A stretch of DNA of 34,423 nucleotides, from the NCBI GenBank assembly GCA_002786855.1, contig PCUU01000052.1, positions 4,264-38,686 on the forward strand. The letters run 5' to 3'. The notes beneath the pieces were generated by a model. The model saw only the letters and a list, made by a program, of their open reading frames with translations. It made no database searches and was not told the DNA's origin. A program made the translations under genes and the position numbers. How positions within the stretch are numbered: position 1 is the first letter of the stretch; each line of letters starts with the position of its first letter. The stretch is from Cytophagales bacterium CG12_big_fil_rev_8_21_14_0_65_40_12. Its GTDB lineage: Bacteria > Bacteroidota > Bacteroidia > Cytophagales > Cyclobacteriaceae. Shown here in pieces: positions 15,955 through 24,081 of the stretch.

Positions 15955-16893
15955 ATGATTAATAATTGGTTAAGGTATTTAATCGAAAAAAATAAACGCA
16001 TTTTATGGGATAAGACCTTTAGGTATACTGTGGAGGGTACCGTGGGAATACATGCCAGTAACAAACTACTTAGTCAAAAATGGGGTGCTAAATACTTCGA
16101 TAACGATTTCCTTTTAAAAAAGAAGTCCGACACATTATTTATCTTAGGTAGTGGGCCAAGTATAAATCTAATAAGTGACAATCAATGGGAAGAAATATCG
16201 GACCATGACTCTTTTGGTTTTAACTACTGGTTCTTGCATGATTTCATACCTGATTTTTACATGTTTCAAATGCCTCCAGAAGTTGAGCTTCATGATGTGA
16301 CTCTAAATATGATTGAAAGAGTTAAAAATGAGTACAAGCATATACCAATAATACTCAGAGGTGATGGTAATATTAATCTGGAGTTCGATTTAAACGATAA
16401 CCGGTTGAGTTTATTCAAACAAGGTGAGATTTACTTAATTAACGAATATCCAATTCATATGCACGTAGAGGTAGATTTACCAATCCTATTTGAATATCTA
16501 AGTGTTATGGGAATGTTGTCATTTAATAGCATTTCTTCTTTTGTACCGAAAATGAGAAGCTCCATAATGATGTTAATAACTCTAGGTTATCAAATGGGCT
16601 ACAAGAATATTGTTCTTTGTGGAGTAGATATGAATAGTGGTTTTGAGCATTTTTATGACCATAAAGATTACAAAAAACTCTATAAAGAATTAGGCTTAGA
16701 TATTATCGCCAAAAATAGTATGTCAGGCTTTGAGGTATTCACAAATGAAAGACAGTCCAAAAACACTGTACCAAAATACATCAAGTATTTTCGCGATTGG
16801 GCTTATGAAATGAATGGCGTGAAACTAATGATTGCTAGCGAGAATACTGTTCTTTATCCGGAAATTGATCTTTACCAATTTAGATCTAAATAA
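15955..16893 (+). CDS. GSGPS-motif protein (GT42/DUF115-like), candidate pseudaminyltransferase
   Basis: The 312-residue protein has F-I-L-G-S-G-P-S (62-69), a Rossmann-like nucleotide site, and a second segment N-I-V-L-C-G-V-D ending at D225. Both are laid out as in GT42 sialyltransferases and in DUF115/Maf-type proteins that handle CMP-nonulosonic acids. It lies 11 bases after pseI. Taken together, transfer of pseudaminic acid onto the glycan is a reasonable inference, but overall similarity cannot be measured here. Base composition drops to the AT-rich level of the flanking glycosyltransferases, unlike pseI. It ends before a 455-bp gap. Confidence 0.6.
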   Translation: MINNWLRYLIEKNKRILWDKTFRYTVEGTVGIHASNKLLSQKWGAKYFDNDFLLKKKSDTLFILGSGPSINLISDNQWEEISDHDSFGFNYWFLHDFIPDFYMFQMPPEVELHDVTLNMIERVKNEYKHIPIILRGDGNINLEFDLNDNRLSLFKQGEIYLINEYPIHMHVEVDLPILFEYLSVMGMLSFNSISSFVPKMRSSIMMLITLGYQMGYKNIVLCGVDMNSGFEHFYDHKDYKKLYKELGLDIIAKNSMSGFEVFTNERQSKNTVPKYIKYFRDWAYEMNGVKLMIASENTVLYPEIDLYQFRSK

Positions 16894-17348
16894 TTTAGTC
16901 AAAATATTTCTTTGCGTTATTTGTTAATTTGGACTTTCATGAGACTTTCTGGCAAGGTACATTGTTAGGAGAAGATGTTTCTGCGAATGGTCAGAACACC
17001 TCTCTTGGTTAAATGATATCTGAGACAGTTGTAGTTAACAGTATTGGTAAAAAAAAATGGTTTTCATCAGGATAAATTTGGTCAGAAATAATGTTCTGAT
17101 TGAATATACTTATTCTGAGGATTTCCGTGAATCGTTAAACATCCAGATTATCTAGGCTACAATATTGGATGTTTTCAAATAATAAAACATCAAGATATTT
17201 GAATTAAATTTTGAAAGCTTTTTAATGTGATTAAAAAGCTATGATATTAGGACTGATCTAACCAAATACATAAAATGGAAATCTTGGCTCTCTATTATTC
17301 TAGATCAATCAAAAAAATGGTAATCTCCATTCTATTTAAGAAATCTCT
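16894..17348 (+). other. 455-bp AT-rich gene-free gap, possible gene remnant
   Basis: No convincing gene was found on either strand. Codons from 16902 to the TAA at 17010-17012 stay open for about 36 residues and read like a protein end (D-F-H-E-T-F-W-Q, then G-E-D-V-S-A-N-G-Q-N), but no start is present, so this may be a relic. An A9 run lies near 17049-17057. An octamer TAAATTTG at 17073-17080 fits the Bacteroidetes -7 box pattern TAnnTTTG, but no good -33 partner sits at the right distance. No hairpin terminator was recognised. Confidence 0.45.
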
Positions 17349-18449
17349 ATGAAAGTCGTTATTATAAACGCTCACATTGAGGACTCTTTAGGCGGGAGTG
17401 AAATGCAATGTGATTTAATTGCACAAGGGTTGACCTCCAAAGGACACGATGTAATTTATGCTTCTGTAGGCAAGTTCAGATTAGCTAGCTATCCAATGGT
17501 TAAATATAAGGTATTGCCATTGAATCTAGATTGCAAAAATGAGGTTGCTCTTTTTCTTGAGCATGAGCTTCCAGACATTATTTATTGGCGTTATAACAGG
17601 AAACAGTTAAAACATGTTGTTATGGCGAAAGAGCTACTAAGGATTCCTATGGTATTTGCTGTATCGAGTGTTCATGATTCAATGCCTATTTCATTCAAAG
17701 GTTATTCTAAAGGTTATGGTTTAAAAGGTTTTATGAAGCAATTGGCTCGAATTTATCGAAGTTACCTAAGCCTTAACTTAATAAAGAAAGTAGACGGCAT
17801 ATCAGTTCTAAACAGTCAACTGCTTCACAAACTTCCTAATAAAAAACAAATCACAATATGGAATGCAGCAACGCTAGAAATGGAACACTTTGAATGGGAA
17901 AGACCATATGTGATTTGGGTGGCAAATATTAAACAAATAAAAAGGCCAGAAAAGTACATTGAATTGGCATCGAGAATGGCGCAGTCCTCATTGGATCTGG
18001 ACTTTTTGATGGTAGGAGACATTCATGAATCAATCCCATATGAAGTCATGATTCAAGATGCCAAAAAGTTACCAAATTTTCATTTTTTAGGTAAGCAAAG
18101 TCCAGAGTTAGTGAATGGGATACTCAAAAGCGCCATTTGTCTTGTACATACCTGTGAGCCAGAGGGGTTTGGTAATAATTTTATTCAAGCATGGCTTCAA
18201 GGATGTCCAACAATTACCCTAGACCATGATCCAGATGGATTAATTCAGCGAAATGACCTAGGTTTTGTTTCTAGAACAATTGAACAAATGGCTTCTGATG
18301 TTTTAGATATTTTCTTGAATAAAGAGTTGCAGAAATTTAAAGGAGATAAAGCAAGAAATTTTGCAAAGCAACATTTTACCCCTGAGGCCTTAACCATTAG
18401 GGTAGAGTCTTTTCTCAAGGAGGTAATTAACTCAAAAGTACATAATTGA
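17349..18449 (+). CDS. GT4 family (GT-B fold) glycosyltransferase
   Basis: The 366-residue protein has the GT4 layout: N-terminal L-G-G-S-E-M-Q (14-20) for acceptor and fold nucleation, and a C-terminal donor domain with I-W-V-A-N-I-K near residue 194. The E-P-E-G-F-G-N-N-F-I-Q segment runs from 270 to 280. In the usual E-x7-E motif the second glutamate is Q280, a small deviation. It is cytoplasmic, should use a nucleotide sugar, and adds one residue of the repeat unit. It is the first gene after the gene-free gap, so it may have its own promoter there. Confidence 0.87.
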   Translation: MKVVIINAHIEDSLGGSEMQCDLIAQGLTSKGHDVIYASVGKFRLASYPMVKYKVLPLNLDCKNEVALFLEHELPDIIYWRYNRKQLKHVVMAKELLRIPMVFAVSSVHDSMPISFKGYSKGYGLKGFMKQLARIYRSYLSLNLIKKVDGISVLNSQLLHKLPNKKQITIWNAATLEMEHFEWERPYVIWVANIKQIKRPEKYIELASRMAQSSLDLDFLMVGDIHESIPYEVMIQDAKKLPNFHFLGKQSPELVNGILKSAICLVHTCEPEGFGNNFIQAWLQGCPTITLDHDPDGLIQRNDLGFVSRTIEQMASDVLDIFLNKELQKFKGDKARNFAKQHFTPEALTIRVESFLKEVINSKVHN

Positions 18450-18462
18450 TTGAAATCCTATA

Positions 18463-20127
18463 ATGGAAAGTAAAAAGTTGCGCATTGGTATTTTAACAGA
18501 AAGCAATCATTTGCCCGCTTGGTCATATAAAATGTTAGAACACCTTTTGTCATTTGACTGTGCGGAAATTGTGCTTAATATTAAAAAGAAAAGTACTTCA
18601 ACTCCTAAGAGAAGTTTTTTTTCCAAGCTTATAAGCGAGCCACAACATGCTCTATTCTTTCTTTATAAGAAATATGACGAGAGAAGGAACAGCCCAAAAC
18701 CAAGTGCCTTTACGCTTAGGCCACTTGAATCATTGATTCAGTGTGAAACCCTTGAAGTTGTGCCTAAAAGCACAAAGTTTAGTGATCGTTTTTCTCAGGA
18801 GGATTTGGACATCATTAAAACATATGAAATTGATATTTTAGTTAGACTTGGGTTTAATATCTTAAGGGGTGATATACTCAAAGTTGCTAGATACGGTGTT
18901 TGGTCGTACCATCATGGTGATAATCACTTGAACAGAGGTGGCCCCGCAGGCACTTGGGAAGTTTTGAATCATTGGCCCGAAACAGGTGCATTATTGCAAA
19001 TTTTAACAGAGGATTTGGATGGGGGTATTCAACTCGATACCTGTAGCATTCAAACCCAAAAAAAGAGCCTAATTAAAAATAGGAATATGCTTTATTGGAA
19101 GTCTTGTGGAATGCTTCCTTTAAAAGTGAAAGAACTTTATGATTTAGGTGAGGAGTCATTTTTTCAAAAGATTGACAAACTAAATTCTGGCATTTCATTG
19201 TATGATGCTCCGCTCTATAAGATGCCTAAAAACAGAGATATGTTTAGCCCTTTATGGACTAAATTGATGCTTCGATTAGGACGAAGATTTTATAAGATGT
19301 TTTATTTCGATCAATGGATACTGCTCTTCGAATGGAATACTAACAATAAGTTGGCGTCCTCTTTTTTTAGGTTTAAGAGAATTTTACCACCAAAGGATCG
19401 GATTTGGGCGGATCCTTTCTTAATAGAAAGGAATGGCAAACACTATGTTTTTCTTGAAGAGCTTATTCTAGGTAAAAGAAAAAAAGCACATATCTCAGTG
19501 ATGGAGTTAGATAAGAAAGGTAATTATACAACTCCTATAAAAGTGATAGAAGAAGACTGGCATTTATCTTATCCTTTCGTATTTCTGCATAACGATCGGT
19601 TATATTTAATCCCAGAGTCCAATGAAAATAATACTGTTGATTTGTATGTTTCTAGGCAATTCCCGTTTCAATGGGAGAGGAATAAAACGTTATTGTCAAA
19701 CATAAAAGCATCAGATACTACTTTATTTTACCATAATTCTTTGTTTTGGATGTTCACAGCAGTAGCACCGATCCCAGGGACGAGTACTCTAGATGAACTA
19801 TATCTCTATTATTCAGATGATATTGAATCCGAGAATTGGAAGCCACATCCAAAAAACCCAATTGTCAAGCATGCAAGATTTGCTAGGCCTGCTGGGTCAA
19901 TATTTGAGTATAACGGTAAATTAATAAGACCTTCACAAAATAATGCTGGGCATTATGGAGCGGGAATTAATTTTCAAGAAATTCTGATTCTAAATGAAAA
20001 CGAATACTTAGAACAGAATATGGAGTCGGTTAGCCCTAATTGGGATAAAGACTTAATTTCTGCACATACATTTAACAGATTGGGTGGGTTAACTATTATT
20101 GATGCTTTAATTAAGCGTAGAAAATAG
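18463..20127 (+). CDS. Formyltransferase-like domain fused to GINT-like beta-propeller domain
   Basis: The 554-residue protein has two parts. Residues about 100-270 resemble the formyl_transferase fold: L-V-R-L-G-F-N-I, then H150-H151-G-D-N-H, G-G-P-A-G-T-W-E, and D186-G-G-I, the positions expected for the catalytic histidine and aspartate of methionyl-tRNA-formyltransferase relatives that N-formylate amino sugars. Residues about 300-550 form a propeller domain beginning I-W-A-D-P-F (314-319), as in the glucosamine inositolphosphorylceramide transferase family. This suggests formylation of an amino sugar coupled to a transferase-like domain, but the second activity is not established. It lies 13 bases after one GT gene and five before another. 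Confidence 0.68.
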   Translation: MESKKLRIGILTESNHLPAWSYKMLEHLLSFDCAEIVLNIKKKSTSTPKRSFFSKLISEPQHALFFLYKKYDERRNSPKPSAFTLRPLESLIQCETLEVVPKSTKFSDRFSQEDLDIIKTYEIDILVRLGFNILRGDILKVARYGVWSYHHGDNHLNRGGPAGTWEVLNHWPETGALLQILTEDLDGGIQLDTCSIQTQKKSLIKNRNMLYWKSCGMLPLKVKELYDLGEESFFQKIDKLNSGISLYDAPLYKMPKNRDMFSPLWTKLMLRLGRRFYKMFYFDQWILLFEWNTNNKLASSFFRFKRILPPKDRIWADPFLIERNGKHYVFLEELILGKRKKAHISVMELDKKGNYTTPIKVIEEDWHLSYPFVFLHNDRLYLIPESNENNTVDLYVSRQFPFQWERNKTLLSNIKASDTTLFYHNSLFWMFTAVAPIPGTSTLDELYLYYSDDIESENWKPHPKNPIVKHARFARPAGSIFEYNGKLIRPSQNNAGHYGAGINFQEILILNENEYLEQNMESVSPNWDKDLISAHTFNRLGGLTIIDALIKRRK

Positions 20128-20132
20128 CTGAA

Positions 20133-21092
20133 ATGCGAGGGAATCATGTACTCATTGCCGTCATGAGTTATAATAGAGGTGAGTTTCTAGAGAATCTGAT
20201 TCAAAGTATAAAGGCTCTTTTTCATTTCAATTATGAACTCTATTTATTCGATGATAGTAGTGATGATCCCTATACTTTAAAAGTATTAGAACGATTTAAA
20301 GAACATGTGGTTTCGAATGTATCACATAATCATGATCATAATCATAATCATGATCATAATCATAATCATAATATAAAACACAAAGGACTATATGCAAACA
20401 TGAACAGGGCACTTGAGATGTCATATAAATCTGACGTTGATTATTTAATGATTTTTCAAGATGATACTCAAGTAATTCGAAAAGTCAATGCATCTGAAAT
20501 TGAGCGTTATACATCAATTTTCAGAAAAAATAATATCGCCCAATTGGTATGTACCTTTTTTAAAAAAAATCATCAAAAACCGTACTTCAGCTTGTTAAGT
20601 TATGAAGAGTCAACTGACGCATTTTATCCATTGTTAACCAATCGCGATTATATGTTAGGCATTGCTGACATGGGTATCTATGACATTAAGTCACTTAAGA
20701 AGGTAAATTGGTTTTTCGAAAATAATGAGTTAGAAAATCAAAATAAAGGTAAGAAATTAGGCTTGAATCGAGCTGTTCTTAGATTTCCTTTTTTGGCATA
20801 CTTGCCATGGCCAGCAGTTTTTAGATACAAAGGCAGTTTTATGAAAAGACGCTTTATGCGCTTTTCTGATTGGTATTTTAAAGCTGGTTTTCATCCACTT
20901 CAATATCTAACCGATCAGGAGACTAGTAAAATCATGAATGATCGTTCGCCTACAATTCTTTTTGAAGATGATATTTTGAAAACGAAGTACGGAATTACCC
21001 TTTCTGAGCCATGGAATTTTTATCAAGCTACCTTCGAATGGAAGAGAAGAGTTAAGAGCTTACTTAAGCTTAAACAACACAATAATCAATGA
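20133..21092 (+). CDS. GT2-like glycosyltransferase with His-rich repeat insert
   Basis: The 319-residue protein starts with a GT-A core: V-L-I-A-V-M-S-Y-N-R (6-15), the L-F-D-D-S-S nucleotide site (about 38-43) and I-F-Q-D-D (about 110-114) as the D-x-D metal site. Between them, where family members have a short loop leading to N-K-G-L-x-x-x-x-N, residues 65-80 are alternating His with Asn or Asp. The segment H-K-G-L-Y-A-N-M-N-R after the insert fits the normal GT2 helix, so the fold resumes intact. Its 3' end overlaps the next gene by an ATGA. The sugar is unknown. Confidence 0.75.
   Translation: MRGNHVLIAVMSYNRGEFLENLIQSIKALFHFNYELYLFDDSSDDPYTLKVLERFKEHVVSNVSHNHDHNHNHDHNHNHNIKHKGLYANMNRALEMSYKSDVDYLMIFQDDTQVIRKVNASEIERYTSIFRKNNIAQLVCTFFKKNHQKPYFSLLSYEESTDAFYPLLTNRDYMLGIADMGIYDIKSLKKVNWFFENNELENQNKGKKLGLNRAVLRFPFLAYLPWPAVFRYKGSFMKRRFMRFSDWYFKAGFHPLQYLTDQETSKIMNDRSPTILFEDDILKTKYGITLSEPWNFYQATFEWKRRVKSLLKLKQHNNQ
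20325..20372 (+). repeat. Hexamer/18-bp tandem repeat (CATRAT)8 encoding His-rich loop
   Basis: Eight hexamers (CATAAT or CATGAT) are arranged as two exact 18-bp copies plus a 12-bp partial copy. The frame reads His alternating with Asn or Asp. Unit lengths are multiples of three, so copy changes would alter loop length without breaking the frame. Confidence 0.95.
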
Positions 21093-22204
21093 GTCTCAGA
21101 ATCCTCTATTTATCAACTTCTTATATCCCTTACAGAAGAGCTGACAGTGTTCATGTAATGAAAATGTGTAATGCTTTGGCTTTCAATGGATTCGATGTTA
21201 CGTTGGTAGCTAAAAAGTCTTCCAAATATCGCGAACTTTCAACAAGGAATGATTATGAGTTTTATGGAGTTGAAAATGGATTTAAAATAAGAAAGGTTTG
21301 GAGACCTACCTTCAAAGGTGGGGATTTAATTTTTACAATTCTGTGTCTAAGCTATACCTTCCTAAGATTTTTTAAAACAGATATTATTTACAGCAGGAGT
21401 AATTCTCTAGCACTGTTAACAGCTTTTCTAAACATTCCTCTAGTCTATGAGATTCATGGTTTGCCTAATGACTCTAGAGGACAAAGGATTCACAAACGAA
21501 TTATGGGTTTGAAGAACTTAAGAACGATTGTCGTAATTTCTGAAGCCTTGAAACAAGATATCTTGGTCTTAAATCCTGAAATTTTGAATAAGGTCATTGT
21601 AGCACATGACGGTGCCGATATAATAGATCATCCACATTCGGGAGAGTCATTAATCAAGATTCAGGTTGGATATATAGGTCATTTATATTCGGGTCGAGGG
21701 ATAGAGCTGATTTTAGAATGTGCTAAAAACCTGCCTGATTTTGATTTCAATATCATAGGAGGGGAGGAAGTTCACATTGATTACTTTAAAAAGCGATACC
21801 AAATCCCTAATGTCATATTTCATGGATTCGTAAGTCCTGGAGAATTAAATCTGTTGTATGGCAAACAAGATATTCTGCTTATGCCATATCAGAAGCAAGT
21901 AGGAATAGCATCTGGTACATTAGATACTTCAAAATGGATGTCACCAATGAAAATGTTTGAGTATATGGCATCAGGAAAGGCGATTATTTCTTCCGAAATC
22001 AGCGTTTTGAAAGAGGTTTTAACTCATGAACATAATGCAATTCTACTACCTCCAGATCAAATAGATAAATGGATTGATGAAATCAAAATTCTTGCTTTGG
22101 ATTCTAAAAAAAGAGAATTTCTTGGGCGAAATGCTCTCAATGATTTAAAAATGAGCTATACATGGAACTCGAGGGCAAAGAAAGTCATGTCCTTTAGAAG
22201 TTAA
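21089..22204 (+). CDS. GT4 family glycosyltransferase
   Basis: The 371-residue GT-B enzyme has R-A-D-S-V-H-V-M-K-M (18-27) near the N-terminus, E-I-H-G-L-P near residue 127, V-G-Y-I-G-H-L-Y-S-G-R-G at the start of the donor domain, and S-P-M-K-M-F-E-Y-M-A-S-G-K in the sugar-nucleotide site. These are typical for GT4. It starts in an ATGA overlap with the His-repeat GT2 gene, implying coupled translation, and is followed by asnB after ten bases. The linkage it makes cannot be read from sequence. Confidence 0.87.
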   Translation: MSLRILYLSTSYIPYRRADSVHVMKMCNALAFNGFDVTLVAKKSSKYRELSTRNDYEFYGVENGFKIRKVWRPTFKGGDLIFTILCLSYTFLRFFKTDIIYSRSNSLALLTAFLNIPLVYEIHGLPNDSRGQRIHKRIMGLKNLRTIVVISEALKQDILVLNPEILNKVIVAHDGADIIDHPHSGESLIKIQVGYIGHLYSGRGIELILECAKNLPDFDFNIIGGEEVHIDYFKKRYQIPNVIFHGFVSPGELNLLYGKQDILLMPYQKQVGIASGTLDTSKWMSPMKMFEYMASGKAIISSEISVLKEVLTHEHNAILLPPDQIDKWIDEIKILALDSKKREFLGRNALNDLKMSYTWNSRAKKVMSFRS

Positions 22205-22214
22205 GGTTCAAATC

Positions 22215-24071
22215 ATGTGCGGAATCTTTGGTTATATCACTAAAAATAAAAGTCTTCCAGGTAAAGAGGCATTAATCCGAGCAACGGACAAAATGATCAG
22301 TCGTGGTCCCGACCATGGTGGATACTGGAATAATAATGAAGTTTTTTTAGGAATGAGAAGGCTTTCAATTATTGACCTGAACTCAGGGAATCAGCCTTTT
22401 TTTTTCCAAGGGGAGGATGTTGTACTCGTTTTCAACGGGGAGATATATAATTACAAAGAGGTAAAAGAAGAGCTATCCAAGCTTGGTTACAAGTTCAAGA
22501 CTACATCTGATACTGAAGTAATTTTATTGGGTTATATCCAATGGGGAAAGGAGATATTGCAGCGGCTTAACGGTATGTTTGCTTTCGCTATCTATGATGA
22601 TCGCAACAAGGAGCTGTTTATTGCAAGAGATCGATTGGGTGAAAAACCTCTTTTTCTCTATGAAGATGATGGAAAGCTGATTTTTGCCTCCGAAATCAAG
22701 TCAATTTTAGCTTGTGATGTGGTAGATAAGACCCTCGATTCGGACATTATCAATTATTACTTCACTTTTGGATACAGTAAACCTCAAAAAAGCATTTTCA
22801 AAAAAATTCGAAAACTTAATCCTGGCTCCTATTTTCTGATAAAAGAGAATCAGGTGCAAGAAAACAGATATTGGAGTTTGTCAGACTTTCAACTTTTGTC
22901 TGATTCAGAAGATACTGTTGAAAAGAATGTTGGGCAACTTCTCGATGATGCCGTTGAAATGCGAATGGTGGCAGATGTACCGGTTGGTGCTTTTCTGAGT
23001 GGTGGCATTGACTCTAGTTTGTTGGTGGCAATGATGCGAAAACATCACGACAATGTTCAAACCTTCACAATTGGCTTTGATGCTTCCAAGGGTTATGATG
23101 AAACACAGGATGCGAAGGCCGTAGCAAAACATCTTGGTGTGAAAAACACTTGTTTTACCTTAGGTGAGAATGAGCTGATGAAAGTATTGCCCGATTTAGC
23201 GGGCTATTATGATGAGCCCTTTGCAGATGCCGCGGCATTTCCATTGTATTGTTTAAGCGAATTCACCAAATCTTCTGCCAAAGTCATCCTTTCAGGAGAT
23301 GGCGGTGATGAGCTCTTTGCTGGCTATGGAAGGTATAAAAATGCAGCTCGTTATTCGAAATTGGCCAAACTAAGCAAAGTAGTGCCTCAATCTTTTTCAC
23401 CAATCTTTGATGCCGTTTCGAAAATTTCAGGTAAAAAACACCTCAATGGTGTAGGAGTAGGCGATTACTTCGATTTCTATCAGAGGTCTTTTGAGATCAC
23501 CCTTTCGGAAGAAAGGGATGCGCTGCTTCTGGATATGGTCGATAATTCGAGTCTATTCAGTGAAGATTATAGGGCACTAGGTAATTTCTATACAGAACAT
23601 GGCGGTGAGGATCTAGTCAATCAAATGGGATACATGGATTTAGGGACTCGATTAGTGGAGTCTTTTCTTCAAAAGACGGACAGGGCCATGATGGCGCAGA
23701 GCATAGAAGGCAGGCTTCCGTTTTTAGACCACAGATTGGTGGAATATGCAATGAAAATACCAAGTCGTCTAAAGATAAAAGGTGGGGAGCCTAAATATTT
23801 GTTAAAGAGAATCTTGGAGAAATACTTACCCTATCATTTAGTTTATAAACCAAAACATGGCTTCAATGTACCATTGGAAGAGTGGGTGGTGACCAAATTT
23901 TTTACTTATTTGGAAGAGATTTTACTGGATAGACAATGTTTGGATCGGGGTATATTTAAGGAGCAGTATATCATAAAAATGCTAGCAGAAACGAAAGCTG
24001 GAAAAGATACTTATACCAGAAAACTGTGGCTGCTTTTGAATTTTGAACTTTGGTGCCGAGAAAATATCTAA
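22215..24071 (+). CDS. asnB: Asparagine synthetase-like glutamine amidotransferase (AsnB/WbpS type)
   Basis: The 618-residue protein has an N-terminal glutaminase domain with nucleophile C2 (M-C-G-I-F-G-Y) and R-G-P-D-H. The C-terminal synthetase domain has the ATP-binding S-G-G-I-D-S-S (262-268), followed by S-G-D-G-G-D-E-L-F-A-G-Y. All key residues are present, so it should be active. It may make asparagine. In O-antigen and capsule loci such proteins are more often thought to amidate sugar carboxyl groups such as uronic acids, which fits its place between a glycosyltransferase and an acyltransferase. A T9 run lies at 22397-22405 in the Pro-Phe-Phe-Phe codons. Confidence 0.88.
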   Translation: MCGIFGYITKNKSLPGKEALIRATDKMISRGPDHGGYWNNNEVFLGMRRLSIIDLNSGNQPFFFQGEDVVLVFNGEIYNYKEVKEELSKLGYKFKTTSDTEVILLGYIQWGKEILQRLNGMFAFAIYDDRNKELFIARDRLGEKPLFLYEDDGKLIFASEIKSILACDVVDKTLDSDIINYYFTFGYSKPQKSIFKKIRKLNPGSYFLIKENQVQENRYWSLSDFQLLSDSEDTVEKNVGQLLDDAVEMRMVADVPVGAFLSGGIDSSLLVAMMRKHHDNVQTFTIGFDASKGYDETQDAKAVAKHLGVKNTCFTLGENELMKVLPDLAGYYDEPFADAAAFPLYCLSEFTKSSAKVILSGDGGDELFAGYGRYKNAARYSKLAKLSKVVPQSFSPIFDAVSKISGKKHLNGVGVGDYFDFYQRSFEITLSEERDALLLDMVDNSSLFSEDYRALGNFYTEHGGEDLVNQMGYMDLGTRLVESFLQKTDRAMMAQSIEGRLPFLDHRLVEYAMKIPSRLKIKGGEPKYLLKRILEKYLPYHLVYKPKHGFNVPLEEWVVTKFFTYLEEILLDRQCLDRGIFKEQYIIKMLAETKAGKDTYTRKLWLLLNFELWCRENI

Positions 24072-24081
24072 AATAAGAATA

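Noticed and set aside
17073-17080. TAAATTTG as a Bacteroidetes -7 promoter box for the GT4 gene
   Set aside because: It lies about 270 bases from the start codon and lacks a TTTG -33 element at suitable spacing; chance occurrence is likely in AT-rich DNA.
20325-20372. Short regular repeats as a CRISPR-like array
   Set aside because: Units are 6/18 bp with no spacers and lie in a coding frame; the same reasoning applies to the pseC array.
22397-22405. T9 run in asnB as a slippage switch
   Set aside because: T and A runs of 7-9 are frequent in this AT-rich sequence and here encode conserved-type hydrophobic residues, so it stands out less than the G8 tract.
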